From the NCBI GenBank assembly GCA_026197075.1, contig JAPHQV010000044.1, positions 1 to 33,756 of the forward strand: 33,756 bases of DNA, in the 5' to 3' direction. This document shows positions 15,888 to 23,936 of the stretch, piece by piece; position 1 is the stretch's first letter, and each line of letters opens with the position of its first letter. The position numbers and the translations under genes were made by a program. A model generated the notes under the pieces. It did not search any database. It saw nothing but the letters and a program-made list of their open reading frames with translations, and had not been told where the DNA came from. Source of the DNA: Gammaproteobacteria bacterium (GTDB taxonomy: Bacteria > Pseudomonadota > Gammaproteobacteria > DSM-19610).

Positions 15888-18596
15888 ATGCACAAACCCA
15901 ACCCCTTTGTCCTGGTGGATGGATCGTCCTATCTGTACCGTGCCTTTCACGCACTGCCACCGCTGACCAATTCTCGGGGCGAACCCACCGGGGCCGTGTA
16001 CGGTGTGGCCAATATGCTGCGCAAACTGGTCGACGACTATACGCCGGAACAGATTGCCGTGGTATTCGATGCCAAGGGCAAGACCTTCCGCGACGAGCTG
16101 TTCGCCGAGTACAAGGCCCACCGGCCACCCATGCCCGAGGAACTGAGCGCCCAGATCGCCCCCCTGCATGCCCTGGTGCGTGCCATGGGATTGCCCCTGC
16201 TGCAGGTGCCCGGAGTGGAGGCGGACGATGTCATCGGCACCCTGGCGCGCCAGGCCTCGGGCGAGGGTCGGCACACCCTCATCTCCACCGGCGACAAGGA
16301 CATGGCGCAGCTGGTGGACGAGCAGGTCACTCTCATCAATACCATGAGCAACACCCTGCTGGATCCTCCCGGCGTGGTGGCAAAATTCGGTGTGCCGCCC
16401 GAGTGCATCATCGATTACCTGGCCCTGGTGGGCGACACCTCCGACAACATCCCCGGCGTGCCCAAGGTAGGGCCCAAGACCGCGGCCAAGTGGCTCAACG
16501 AATATGGCTCCCTGGACGCGATCATCGCCCACGCCGACGAGATCAAGGGCAAGGTGGGAGAAAGCCTGCGCGCCAGCCTCGACACCCTGGCCCTGTCACG
16601 CCAGCTCGCCACCATCCGCTGCGACGTGGAACTGGAAGAGGACCCCGCCAGCCTGCGACGCCGGGAACCGGACCGGGATGCCCTGCGCGAGTGGTACAAA
16701 AAACTGGAGTTCAACACCTGGTTGCGCCAGCTGGATGAAGGCGCGGCACCGGAAGCCAGCCCTTCCGCCGCCCGCGAACCGCTGGACGCCGATTACGAAA
16801 CCGTATTCACGCAGAAGCGACTCGATGCCTGGCTCGAACGACTGCAGCGGGCCGAGCTGTTCGCCTTCGATACGGAGACCACCAGCCTGCGCTACATGGA
16901 GGCACGCATCGTCGGGGTTTCCTTCGCCGTGGAAGCCGGCCAGGCCGCCTACGTGCCCCTGACCCACGACTACCCCGGCGCCCCCGATCAACTGGATCGC
17001 GACCAGGTGCTGGAACAGCTGAAACCCCTGCTGGAAGATGCCGGCAAGGCCAAGCTGGGCCAGCACCTGAAATATGATCTCAATGTGCTGGCCAATCACG
17101 GCATCCGGCTGCGCGGCATCGCCCACGACACCATGCTGGAATCCTATGTACTGGACAGCACCGCCACCCGCCACGACATGGATTCCCTGGCGCGCAAGTA
17201 TCTCGACCACGACACCATCCGCTTCGAGGAGGTGGCCGGCAAGGGCGCCAGGCAGCTCAGCTTCAACCAGGTGGCGATCGAGGTGGCCGCGCCCTATGCC
17301 GCCGAGGACGCCGACATCACCCTGCGTCTGCACGAAACCCTGTGGCCGAAACTGCAGGCGCAGGCCGGCCTGCGCGCCGTCTACCAGGACATCGAGATCC
17401 CGTTGATCCCTATCCTCGCCGCCATGGAACAGCGCGGCGTGCTGGTGGACCGCAAACTGCTCGCCACCCAGAGCGGGGAACTGGCCAGGCGCCTGCACGA
17501 AATCGAGGCACAGGCACACGACATCGCCGGCCAGCCCTTCAACCTGGGCTCGCCCAAGCAGATCCAGGAGATCCTGTTCGACAAACTGGAACTGCCGGTG
17601 CTCTCCAAGACCCCCAAGGGCGTACCCTCCACGGCGGAGAACGTACTGCAGGAACTGGCGGAACAGGGCCATGAGCTGCCGCGGGTGCTGCTCGAGCACC
17701 GCTCGCTCAGCAAGCTCAAGTCCACCTACACCGACAAGCTGCCGGAACAGATCGATGCCGACACCGGCCGTGTGCACACCTCCTATCACCAGGCGGTGGC
17801 CGCCACCGGCCGCCTGTCCTCCTCGGATCCCAATCTGCAGAATATCCCCATCCGCACCGAGGAGGGCCGGCGCATCCGCCAGGCCTTCATCGCGCCCGAG
17901 GGCTGCCGCCTGCTGGCGGCGGACTATTCCCAGATCGAACTGCGCATCATGGCCCACCTGTCGCGGGACGAGGGTCTGCTGGCCGCCTTCGCCGCCGATG
18001 CCGACATCCACCGTGCCACCGCCGCCGAAGTGTTCGGCATCCCACCGGAACAGGTGAGCGGCGACCAGCGCCGTTCCGCCAAGGCCATCAACTTCGGCCT
18101 CATCTACGGCATGTCCGCCTTCGGCCTGGCGCGCCAGCTGGGCATCGACCGCGGCGCCGCCCAGCGCTACGTGGATCTCTACTTCGAACGCTATCCCGGG
18201 GTGAAGCGCTACATGGACGAGACCCGCGAGCAGGCCCGCGAGCAGGGCTACGTGGAAACGGTATTCGGCCGCCGCCTGTACCTGCCGGAGATCCGTGACC
18301 GCAACGGCCAGCGCCGCGCCGCCGCCGAGCGCACCGCCATCAACGCCCCCATGCAGGGCACGGCAGCGGACATCATCAAGCGCGCCATGCTGCGCGTGGA
18401 AACATGGAATAAAGGTTCCGGTCTCGACGTCACATTGATCATGCAGGTCCACGACGAACTGGTGTTCGAAGTGGCGGAAAAGGACATCGAGGCCGCAAAA
18501 TCAGGTATTTGCGAAGCCATGGAGGGGGCCGCGGAACTCTCCGTGCCACTCCGGGTCGAATTGGGCACAGGTCATAACTGGGACGAGGCGCACTGA
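15888..18596 (+). CDS. polA: DNA polymerase I
   Basis: PolA fills gaps and removes primers in replication and repair. The 902-residue protein is complete: an N-terminal 5'-3' exonuclease domain (about 1-290; [47 protein letters not shown]), a 3'-5' proofreading domain with its DxE motif intact (Asp328, Glu330 in FDTETTSL), and a family A polymerase domain with DYSQIELR (Asp679) and VHDELVFEV (Asp856). The intact exonuclease site suggests proofreading is kept. It is divergent from the LOG-family gene and convergent with engB, with a probable small RNA between, as around Escherichia coli polA-spf-yihA. Confidence 0.98.
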   Translation: MHKPNPFVLVDGSSYLYRAFHALPPLTNSRGEPTGAVYGVANMLRKLVDDYTPEQIAVVFDAKGKTFRDELFAEYKAHRPPMPEELSAQIAPLHALVRAMGLPLLQVPGVEADDVIGTLARQASGEGRHTLISTGDKDMAQLVDEQVTLINTMSNTLLDPPGVVAKFGVPPECIIDYLALVGDTSDNIPGVPKVGPKTAAKWLNEYGSLDAIIAHADEIKGKVGESLRASLDTLALSRQLATIRCDVELEEDPASLRRREPDRDALREWYKKLEFNTWLRQLDEGAAPEASPSAAREPLDADYETVFTQKRLDAWLERLQRAELFAFDTETTSLRYMEARIVGVSFAVEAGQAAYVPLTHDYPGAPDQLDRDQVLEQLKPLLEDAGKAKLGQHLKYDLNVLANHGIRLRGIAHDTMLESYVLDSTATRHDMDSLARKYLDHDTIRFEEVAGKGARQLSFNQVAIEVAAPYAAEDADITLRLHETLWPKLQAQAGLRAVYQDIEIPLIPILAAMEQRGVLVDRKLLATQSGELARRLHEIEAQAHDIAGQPFNLGSPKQIQEILFDKLELPVLSKTPKGVPSTAENVLQELAEQGHELPRVLLEHRSLSKLKSTYTDKLPEQIDADTGRVHTSYHQAVAATGRLSSSDPNLQNIPIRTEEGRRIRQAFIAPEGCRLLAADYSQIELRIMAHLSRDEGLLAAFAADADIHRATAAEVFGIPPEQVSGDQRRSAKAINFGLIYGMSAFGLARQLGIDRGAAQRYVDLYFERYPGVKRYMDETREQAREQGYVETVFGRRLYLPEIRDRNGQRRAAAERTAINAPMQGTAADIIKRAMLRVETWNKGSGLDVTLIMQVHDELVFEVAEKDIEAAKSGICEAMEGAAELSVPLRVELGTGHNWDEAH

Positions 18597-18649
18597 GCTA
18601 GCACGAACGGTATTTGCGCCACAAGCCTTTAAATCTCGCCAGAATGACC

Positions 18650-18655
18650 TATTAT
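18650..18655 (+). promoter_or_regulatory. Candidate -10 box for the polA-engB small RNA
   Basis: TATTAT differs from the consensus at one base and lies 54 bases after the polA stop. A -35 box at the expected distance is poor (TTTAAA or CTTTAA, near 18628-18634), so an activator or another sigma factor may be needed, or the RNA may come from polA readthrough. Confidence 0.35.
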
Positions 18656-18661
18656 GTACAC

Positions 18662-18872
18662 AGATGATGGATTCGGGTGCCGCAGGACCGGCACCGGGTC
18701 AGTAACCAGGACACAAGGATCACCATAGAGACCAGCGACTGACAAGCTTTTACCCATGGCGCGCAAGCGCCGTCCCGCTTCCCCCCCGAAGCGGGATTCC
18801 TCCAACCCGGTTTCCCCAAGCCGGGTGTTTTAACCCCGGTGCTTCCCCCCCTTGCAACCCGGGGTTTTTTTT
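18662..18872 (+). ncRNA. Probable trans-acting small RNA at the Spot 42/ErsA locus
   Basis: About 210 bases downstream of polA fold into five successive hairpins: GGTGCCG/CGGCACC (18676-18695); GGCGC-GCAA-GCGCC with a GNRA tetraloop (18758-18771); CCCGCTTC/GAAGCGGG with a CCCCCC loop (18774-18795); a 9-pair stem with loop CCCC (18805-18826); and a terminator stem AACCCCGG/CCGGGGTT followed by eight Ts (18832-18872). The string GCTTCCCCCCC occurs twice (18777-18787, 18841-18851), each time at a hairpin loop. The region has no ORF with a good start. Spot 42 in Escherichia coli and ErsA in Pseudomonas aeruginosa lie in the same polA-engB gap in the same direction. Sequence similarity to either is not evident, so this is homology of place, not shown homology of sequence. 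The 5' end is a guess from the -10 box. Confidence 0.65.
18832..18872 (+). terminator. Intrinsic terminator of the polA-engB small RNA
   Basis: An eight-pair stem AACCCCGG/CCGGGGTT (18832-18839 with 18859-18866), extended by TGC/GCA after a two-base bulge, encloses a C-rich loop and leads into TTTTTTTT (18865-18872). This is a textbook Rho-independent terminator and the strongest in the window. Confidence 0.88.
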
Positions 18873-18881
18873 GCCTGAAAT

Positions 18882-18912
18882 TCGGAAACCGGGCAGAGCC
18901 CGCTCCTACGGG
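18882..18912. repeat. Single REP-like palindrome overlapping the engB stop
   Basis: On the minus strand GTAGGAGCGGGC-TCT-GCCCGG is followed by a degenerate TTTCCGAA end. Only one unit is seen, with no inverted partner, unlike the other family 1 copies. The engB stop codon TAG (18908-18906) is the TAG of GTAGGAGCGG. Confidence 0.7.
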
Positions 18913-19541
18913 GCCTGTTCCGGGGCGCTGGTGTCCTGTGCCGGCTCCGGGAACAGCCAGCGGTCGAGCTGCTTGCGCGCCTCGTCCACCCCCTGGCGGT
19001 CGAGGGCGGAAAACAGTTGCACCGTGGCCCAGGGATGCAGCGCCGCCAACTGCTTGCGCACCTGCAGCAGGCTGGCCTGGGCGGCACCGCGCTTGAGCTT
19101 GTCGGCCTTGGTCAGCAGCACGTGGGTGGGCAGGCGCGCCTGCGCCGTCCAGCCCAGCATCTGCACATCGAAGTCGGTCAGGGGATGGCGCACATCCATC
19201 AGCAGGACCAGGCCCTTGAGCGCCGTGCGCTTCTCCAGGTACTCCCCCAGGGCTGCCTGCCACTGGCGTTTCATTCTGATCGGCACCTTGGCATAGCCAT
19301 AACCGGGCAGGTCCACCAGACGATGCGACTCGTCCATGGCAAAGAAATTGATCTGTTGGGTGCGTCCCGGCGTTTTACTGGTGCGCGCCAGCGCCTTCTG
19401 ACTGCTGATCACATTGAGAGCGCTGGACTTGCCGGCGTTGGAACGCCCGGCAAAGGCCACTTCCGCGCCCTCGTCGGGGGGCGCGAAGCGGATGTCGGGA
19501 GCACTGGTCAGAAAGCGGGCCTGCTGATAAGGATTCGTCAT
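18906..19541 (-). CDS. engB: Ribosome biogenesis GTPase EngB (YihA/YsxC)
   Basis: EngB is an essential GTPase for large ribosomal subunit assembly. The 211-residue protein has all GTPase motifs: G1 GRSNAGKSS (about 32-40), switch region [15 protein letters not shown]3 [12 protein letters not shown]4 TKADKL and G5-like FSALDRQG. The start [20 protein letters not shown] aligns with the Escherichia coli start; longer frames (for example [15 protein letters not shown]) are possible but match nothing known. Its stop codon is contributed by a REP-like repeat, so the last residues after the conserved end ([14 protein letters not shown]) may be recently changed. It is convergent with polA and divergent from the cytochrome c4 gene. 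Confidence 0.96.
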   Translation of the reverse strand: MTNPYQQARFLTSAPDIRFAPPDEGAEVAFAGRSNAGKSSALNVISSQKALARTSKTPGRTQQINFFAMDESHRLVDLPGYGYAKVPIRMKRQWQAALGEYLEKRTALKGLVLLMDVRHPLTDFDVQMLGWTAQARLPTHVLLTKADKLKRGAAQASLLQVRKQLAALHPWATVQLFSALDRQGVDEARKQLDRWLFPEPAQDTSAPEQAP

Positions 19542-19590
19542 GGCAGGCATTTTCCCCGTCTTGGCGGCGCTTGTCATGGAACCTTTGCGG

Positions 19591-19619
19591 TTGACCTGGA
19601 CCCGGGTGGCTGGTATACA
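19591..19619 (+). promoter_or_regulatory. Sigma-70 promoter of the cytochrome c4 gene
   Basis: TTGACC (19591-19596) and TATACA (19614-19619) are separated by 17 bases; TGG immediately precedes the -10 box. The start codon lies about 50 bases beyond the expected start site. It is among the best promoter matches in the window. Confidence 0.7.
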
Positions 19620-19677
19620 ATCTGGCTCTTTTTTGGATTCCCGACCAGCGCCGCTGATTGACAGGAGCAGGTGTAAA

Positions 19678-20286
19678 ATGAATAAGTTGTTTGTTATTGC
19701 AGCAGTTGTTTCCTTGCTCGCCGTCTCCGGCCCGAGCCTGGCCGCGGGCGATGCCGCCGCCGGCAAGACCAAGTCCGCCAGCTGCGTCGCCTGTCACGGC
19801 GCCGATGGCAACAGCATGAATCCGGAATGGCCGACCCTGGCCGGCCAGCATCCCGACTACCTCGTCAAGCAGCTGCGTAATTTCAAGGACGGCGATCGCA
19901 ACAACGCATTGATGTCTCCCATGGCCGCGCCCCTCAGTGAACAGGACATGCAGGACCTGGCCGCCTACTACGCCAGCCTGGCCGCCAAGCCCGGTCAGGC
20001 CGATCCTGCCCTTGTCGACCAGGGCCGCCAGCTGTACCGCGGTGGCAACATGAGCACCGGCGTAGCCGCCTGTATCGCGTGTCACGGTCCCATGGGCGCC
20101 GGCAACCCGGCCGCCAACTTCCCCGCCCTGGCCGGCCAACATGCCGCCTACACGGTCAACCAGTTGAAGGCCTTCAAGCGGGGCGAGCGCGCCAACGATG
20201 CCGGCAAGATGATGCAGAACATCGCCGCCAAGATGAGCGAGGCGGAAATGCAGGCCGTGGCCTCCTACATCCAGGGCATGCAATAG
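19678..20286 (+). CDS. Diheme cytochrome c4
   Basis: Cytochrome c4 is a periplasmic two-heme electron carrier to terminal oxidases. The 202-residue protein has a signal peptide cut near [10 protein letters not shown] and two tandem cytochrome c domains, each with a CxxCH heme site (CVACH at 36-40, CIACH at 132-136). Each also has a later methionine ligand region: MSPMA near 79-82, and [10 protein letters not shown] near the C-terminus. Domain repeats such as [19 protein letters not shown] and [19 protein letters not shown] show the internal duplication. AGGAG precedes the ATG at 19678; a longer frame to 19540 lacks a signal peptide. It probably donates electrons to the oxidase at 88-4436 and needs ResB/CcsA just downstream for heme attachment. 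Confidence 0.95.
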   Translation: MNKLFVIAAVVSLLAVSGPSLAAGDAAAGKTKSASCVACHGADGNSMNPEWPTLAGQHPDYLVKQLRNFKDGDRNNALMSPMAAPLSEQDMQDLAAYYASLAAKPGQADPALVDQGRQLYRGGNMSTGVAACIACHGPMGAGNPAANFPALAGQHAAYTVNQLKAFKRGERANDAGKMMQNIAAKMSEAEMQAVASYIQGMQ

Positions 20287-20312
20287 GCTCCCACGCCAGA
20301 GCCCTGACCAGG

Positions 20313-20338
20313 AAGGGTGGCCCAGGCCACCCTTCTTT
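20313..20338 (+). terminator. Intrinsic terminator after cytochrome c4
   Basis: AAGGGTGGCC-CA-GGCCACCCTT (20313-20334) is a perfect inverted repeat followed by CTTT. The T-run is short, so termination may be partial. Because it is symmetric and lies between cytochrome c4 and resB, it argues that resB has its own promoter. Confidence 0.75.
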
Positions 20339-20442
20339 GTCTCCAGCCCCTGAACTTCCGCGCCATCGGCGTGTCCATTGTCCGTAGCAAATCGCTACAA
20401 TGGCGCGATTCCAGCCTCCAACCGGGACCTAGACATCATACC

Positions 20443-22473
20443 GTGAGCAGCCCAGCCACCAGCACCCGAGCCGCGCCCTCCCGCGCCCACATCCTGCTGG
20501 AATTCCTCGGTTCCATGAACCTGGCCATCACCCTGTTGATGGCGGTAGCGGTAGCCTCGGTGATCGGCACGGTACTCAAGCAGAACGAGCCCTACCAGAA
20601 CTACATCATCAAGTTCGGCCCCTTCTGGTTCGAGGTATTCGAAAAGCTGGCACTTTATGATGTGTACAGTGCCAGCTGGTTCCTGTTCATCCTGGGCTTC
20701 CTGGTGGTTTCCACCAGCGTGTGCATCTACCGCAATGCACCCACCATGCTCAAGAGCATCTCCCACTTCCGCACCCATGTAGGACTCAACTCCCTGCGCG
20801 CCTTTCATAATCGCCAGGAATGGGTCATCCCCCGGCCGGAAGCCGAGGTCGCCCCCCAGTTGGCGGCCATGGCGCGCACCCACGGCTATCGCCTGCGCAG
20901 CCAGGATCACGGCGACCACCGCGTCCATGCCGCCATGAAGGGCAGCTGGAACCGGCTCGGGTACGTCTTCACCCATGCGGCCATCGTCATCATCTGTATC
21001 GGTGGCCTGGTGGACGGCAACGTGCCCCTCAAGCTCAAGGAAAGCTCCGGCCAGATCCAGATAGAAACGCGTGACATCCCCGCCTCGCAGGTCCCCGCGA
21101 AAAGCTGGTTGTCGGTGAAGAACCCGTCCTTCCGCGGCTCGGTGACCATCGCCGAGGGGACCTCCGCCAATCTGGCCTTCCTGCAGCTGCGCGACGGCTA
21201 CCTGGTGCAGCCGCTGCCGTTCCGCATCGAACTGAAGGACTTCCGCATCGAGCATTATTTCACCGGCCAGCCCAAGTCCTTTGAAAGCGACCTGGTGATC
21301 CATGACCCGGAACTGGAGCAACCCCTCGAGTCCACCATCGCCGTCAACCACCCGCTGGTATACAAGGGCTACGCCATCTACCAGTCCAGCTTCAACGACG
21401 GCGGCAGCAAGCTCAATATCCGCGCCTGGCCCCTGCTCGCCCGCGACCTCCAGCCCCATGACATCGAGAGCGCCGTGTTCCAGGACGTGAAGGTGACGAG
21501 TCCGCGCGGCACGCTGACCATGGAGCTGACCGATTTCAAACTCTACAACGTGAACCCCGTGGAGGAGGACGACGAGTCCGGCAAGCAGTTCCGCAACTAC
21601 GGACCCAGCTTCACCTTCAAGCTGCGCGATGAGACCGGCGCGGCACGCGAGTACGAGAACTACATGTCGCCGGTGGAATTCGAAGGCCGCTCCATGTACA
21701 TCAGCGGCGTACGCACCACCCCCGCGGAGCCCTTCCGCTACCTGCATATCCCCGCCGACAGCAAGTACAGCCTGGAGCGTTTCCTCAAGTTCAATGCCCT
21801 GCTGCGTGACCAGGAACGGGTACGCGAGCTGGCCGAGGAGACCACGCGCGGCAGCTTCGACCAGCTGACTCTGGAGCGCCCCGAGCTGCGCCAGGAGGTC
21901 ATCGAGAACATGGTCCACCTGGTGGGCCTGTTCACCCAGGGTGGCGTCGACGCCATCCTGGAACAGGTCAACCGCTCGGCACCGGAGGAACGACGCACCC
22001 AGGTGATGGATGCCTACCTGAAGGTGCTGCAGACCATCCTCGGCGAGCTGTACCTGGAACTCCTGGCCGGGGAAGGGGTCGATTTCTCCCAGGGCATGTC
22101 CGAGTCGGACGCGCGGTTCTTCGACGACAGCCTCAATGCCATTTCGTCCCTCGGCCACTACGGCGCACCCTTTTTCGCCCAGCTGACGGGTTTTGAACAC
22201 CTACAGGCATCGGGGTTGCAAATCGCCCGTGCCCCCGGCAAGAATGTGGTTTACCTGGGCTGCGCCCTGCTGACCCTGGGCGTGTTCCTGATGTTCTACG
22301 TGCGCCACAGCCGGCTCTGGTTCCGGGTGGAAGAAAAGGACGGTCACACCCGTCTTCTGTTTGCCGGCACCGGCCATCGCCACGAACGGGATTTCGCCGA
22401 GGAATTCACCCGCCTGCGCGCCGAACTGGAGCAGCGGTTGGGCGTCGCGGATCGGCCGCCGGCGCAGCCCTGA
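20443..22473 (+). CDS. resB: System II cytochrome c biogenesis protein ResB/Ccs1
   Basis: ResB works with CcsA to carry heme across the membrane and attach it to apocytochromes. I place the start at GTG 20443 (about 676 residues; first residues encoded SSPATSTRAAPSRAHILLEF); a frame to 20317 would begin inside the terminator above. Visible features are helices SMNLAITLLMAVAVASVIGT, WFLFILGFLVVSTSVCIY and YVFTHAAIVIICIGGLVDG, a large periplasmic domain (about 210-600), and a final helix VVYLGCALLTLGVFLMFYVRHS. Histidines in HAAIV and FYVRHSRLWF are in the positions used for heme. It is followed by ccsA after a 185-base repeat-filled gap. No good ribosome binding site is seen before the GTG, so the start is the weak point. 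Confidence 0.9.
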   Translation: MSSPATSTRAAPSRAHILLEFLGSMNLAITLLMAVAVASVIGTVLKQNEPYQNYIIKFGPFWFEVFEKLALYDVYSASWFLFILGFLVVSTSVCIYRNAPTMLKSISHFRTHVGLNSLRAFHNRQEWVIPRPEAEVAPQLAAMARTHGYRLRSQDHGDHRVHAAMKGSWNRLGYVFTHAAIVIICIGGLVDGNVPLKLKESSGQIQIETRDIPASQVPAKSWLSVKNPSFRGSVTIAEGTSANLAFLQLRDGYLVQPLPFRIELKDFRIEHYFTGQPKSFESDLVIHDPELEQPLESTIAVNHPLVYKGYAIYQSSFNDGGSKLNIRAWPLLARDLQPHDIESAVFQDVKVTSPRGTLTMELTDFKLYNVNPVEEDDESGKQFRNYGPSFTFKLRDETGAAREYENYMSPVEFEGRSMYISGVRTTPAEPFRYLHIPADSKYSLERFLKFNALLRDQERVRELAEETTRGSFDQLTLERPELRQEVIENMVHLVGLFTQGGVDAILEQVNRSAPEERRTQVMDAYLKVLQTILGELYLELLAGEGVDFSQGMSESDARFFDDSLNAISSLGHYGAPFFAQLTGFEHLQASGLQIARAPGKNVVYLGCALLTLGVFLMFYVRHSRLWFRVEEKDGHTRLLFAGTGHRHERDFAEEFTRLRAELEQRLGVADRPPAQP

Positions 22474-22490
22474 ACAGAATTTGATTGGAG

Positions 22491-22594
22491 AACGTCTGAT
22501 TGATCCGTCATGCCGGCGCAGGCCGGCATCCATGCATGTGATCCTTCTGGATTCCGGCATTCGCCGGAATGACGAAAATGAAATCGCAGACGTT
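22491..22594. repeat. Inverted pair of GC palindromes (family 2, copy A) inside an outer inverted repeat
   Basis: Two units, CGTCATGCCGGCGCAGGCCGG (22506 onward) and its inverted partner ending CGCCGGAATGACG (22574), face each other around a short centre. They are enclosed by AACGTCTG (22491-22498) and CAGACGTT (22587-22594), with GGAGAAC (22487-22493) and GTTCTCC (22603-22609) slightly further out. The same inner family occurs at 23841-23909. It lies between resB and ccsA. Confidence 0.8.
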
Positions 22595-22603
22595 TCATTG
22601 TAG

Positions 22604-22636
22604 TTCTCCGCGCCCTTTGCGTCTTTGCGGTGAACA
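22604..22636. repeat. Possible dispersed repeat (CTTTGCGTCTTTGCGGTGAA type)
   Basis: The stretch containing CTTTGCGTCTTTGCGGTGAA directly before ccsA is familiar to me from many unrelated proteobacterial intergenic regions, where it is usually mis-annotated as short proteins reading TAKTQR on the other strand. Only one copy is in the window, so this rests on memory. Confidence 0.4.
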
Positions 22637-22658
22637 CACTATATAAGCGAGGCACGCC

Positions 22659-23828
22659 ATGTCCGTTACACAGCAACAAATGATGCAGGGCTTCGAGAAG
22701 CCCTCCTTCTGGAAATCCCTGAGCTGGTTCGACTGGGTCTGGGCCGCACTGGTGGTGGCCGGCAGCGTCTATGTCTACCGCAACTTCCCGCACCTGATGG
22801 ACGTCTACGAGATCGCCATCCTGGTGGGCAGCGCCGCCTCCCTCATCGCCCTGGGCTGGCTGTGGAAGCCAATCCGCGGACTGAGCCTGGCGGTGGCGAT
22901 CATCAGCCTGTTCGGCATCAGTCGCTATGGCACCGACCTTGGCCTCGCGGACCAGGAGTTCTTCCTCAAGTACCTGGTATCCAGCCAGTCCGCCGTCATG
23001 TGGATGAGCGCCCTGTACGTCATGGCCACCGTCACCTACTTCGCCCACCTGTTCAGCGGCTCGGACTTCGTGGGCAAGGTGGCCAGTGCCATGACCTGGT
23101 CCGCCACCACCATGGGCCTGGTGGGCCTGATGGTGCGCTGGCGCGAGACCTACCTGGTGGGCGCGGACGTGGGCTACATCCCGGTGAGCAACCTCTACGA
23201 GGTGTTCATCCTGTTCGCCATCATGACCGCCCTGATCTACCTCTACTACGAGGGCCGCTACCGCACCCGTTCCATGGGCGCCTTCGTGCTGCTGGTGATC
23301 TCGGCCGCGGTGGGCTTCCTGCTCTGGTACAGCCTCGACCGTGGCGCCCACGAGATCCAGCCCCTGGTACCGGCCCTGCAGAGCTACTGGATGAAGATCC
23401 ACGTACCGGCCAACTTCGTCGGCTACGGCTGTTTCGCGCTCTCTGCCATGCTCGGAGTTGCTTACCTGATCGCGGCGCGTGTCACACCCGGCAGCACCCT
23501 GGCCCGGCGCCTGCCCGACCTGGAACTGCTCGACGACGTGATGTACAAATCCATCGCCCTGGGCTTCGCCTTCTTCACCCTGGCGACCATCCTCGGCGCC
23601 TTGTGGGCGGCCGAGGCCTGGGGCGGCTACTGGTCCTGGGATCCCAAGGAGACCTGGGCGCTGATCGTGTGGCTGAACTACGCCGCCTGGCTGCACATGC
23701 GCCTGACCAAGGGTTGGCGCGGCACGCCCATGGCCTGGTGGGCCATCATCGGCCTGTTCATCACCCTGTTCGCCTTCCTGGGCGTGAACATGTTCCTCTC
23801 CGGCCTGCATTCCTACGGCGGATTGTAA
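22659..23828 (+). CDS. ccsA: System II cytochrome c biogenesis protein CcsA (CcsB/ResC)
   Basis: CcsA is the heme-handling half of the System II synthetase. The 389-residue protein has eight or so membrane helices and the tryptophan-rich WWD-type heme loop WGGYWSWDPKETWALIVW near residues 325-343, flanked by the expected histidines (KIHVPANF before it, and GLHSYGGL at the C-terminus, with LHMRLTKGW between). The ATG at 22659 has GAGG seven bases upstream. Paired with ResB just upstream, it forms a complete System II; no ccm (System I) gene is in the window. It is convergent with lpdA. Confidence 0.95.
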   Translation: MSVTQQQMMQGFEKPSFWKSLSWFDWVWAALVVAGSVYVYRNFPHLMDVYEIAILVGSAASLIALGWLWKPIRGLSLAVAIISLFGISRYGTDLGLADQEFFLKYLVSSQSAVMWMSALYVMATVTYFAHLFSGSDFVGKVASAMTWSATTMGLVGLMVRWRETYLVGADVGYIPVSNLYEVFILFAIMTALIYLYYEGRYRTRSMGAFVLLVISAAVGFLLWYSLDRGAHEIQPLVPALQSYWMKIHVPANFVGYGCFALSAMLGVAYLIAARVTPGSTLARRLPDLELLDDVMYKSIALGFAFFTLATILGALWAAEAWGGYWSWDPKETWALIVWLNYAAWLHMRLTKGWRGTPMAWWAIIGLFITLFAFLGVNMFLSGLHSYGGL

Positions 23829-23840
23829 TTCCGATCAACC

Positions 23841-23909
23841 CGTCATTCCGGCGCATGCCGGAATCCAGGTTTTCTCAAGACATGGATTCCGGCATACGCC
23901 GGAATGACG
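23841..23909. repeat. Inverted pair of GC palindromes (family 2, copy B)
   Basis: CGTCATTCCGGCGCATGCCG (from 23841) and its inverted partner ending ACGCCGGAATGACG (23909) flank a short AT-rich centre between the convergent ccsA and lpdA genes. Each unit is itself a hairpin (CCGGCGCATGCCGG). The outer ends CGTCATTCCGG are identical to the right-hand unit of copy A. There is no other terminator between the two genes, so it may stop transcription from both sides. Confidence 0.85.
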
Positions 23910-23936
23910 TCGATTAATCCGGAAATGAAATCCTGA

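Noticed and set aside
16596-18452. 618-codon open frame antisense to polA
   Set aside because: Overlaps the polymerase and exonuclease domains of an intact polA; glycine/valine/histidine-rich translation typical of a shadow frame.
18652-19263. 203-codon minus-strand frame running through engB and the small RNA
   Set aside because: Shares most of its length with engB in another frame and crosses the terminator; no motif.
20317-20442. N-terminal extension of resB
   Set aside because: The extension would begin inside the cytochrome c4 terminator and adds no recognisable targeting sequence.
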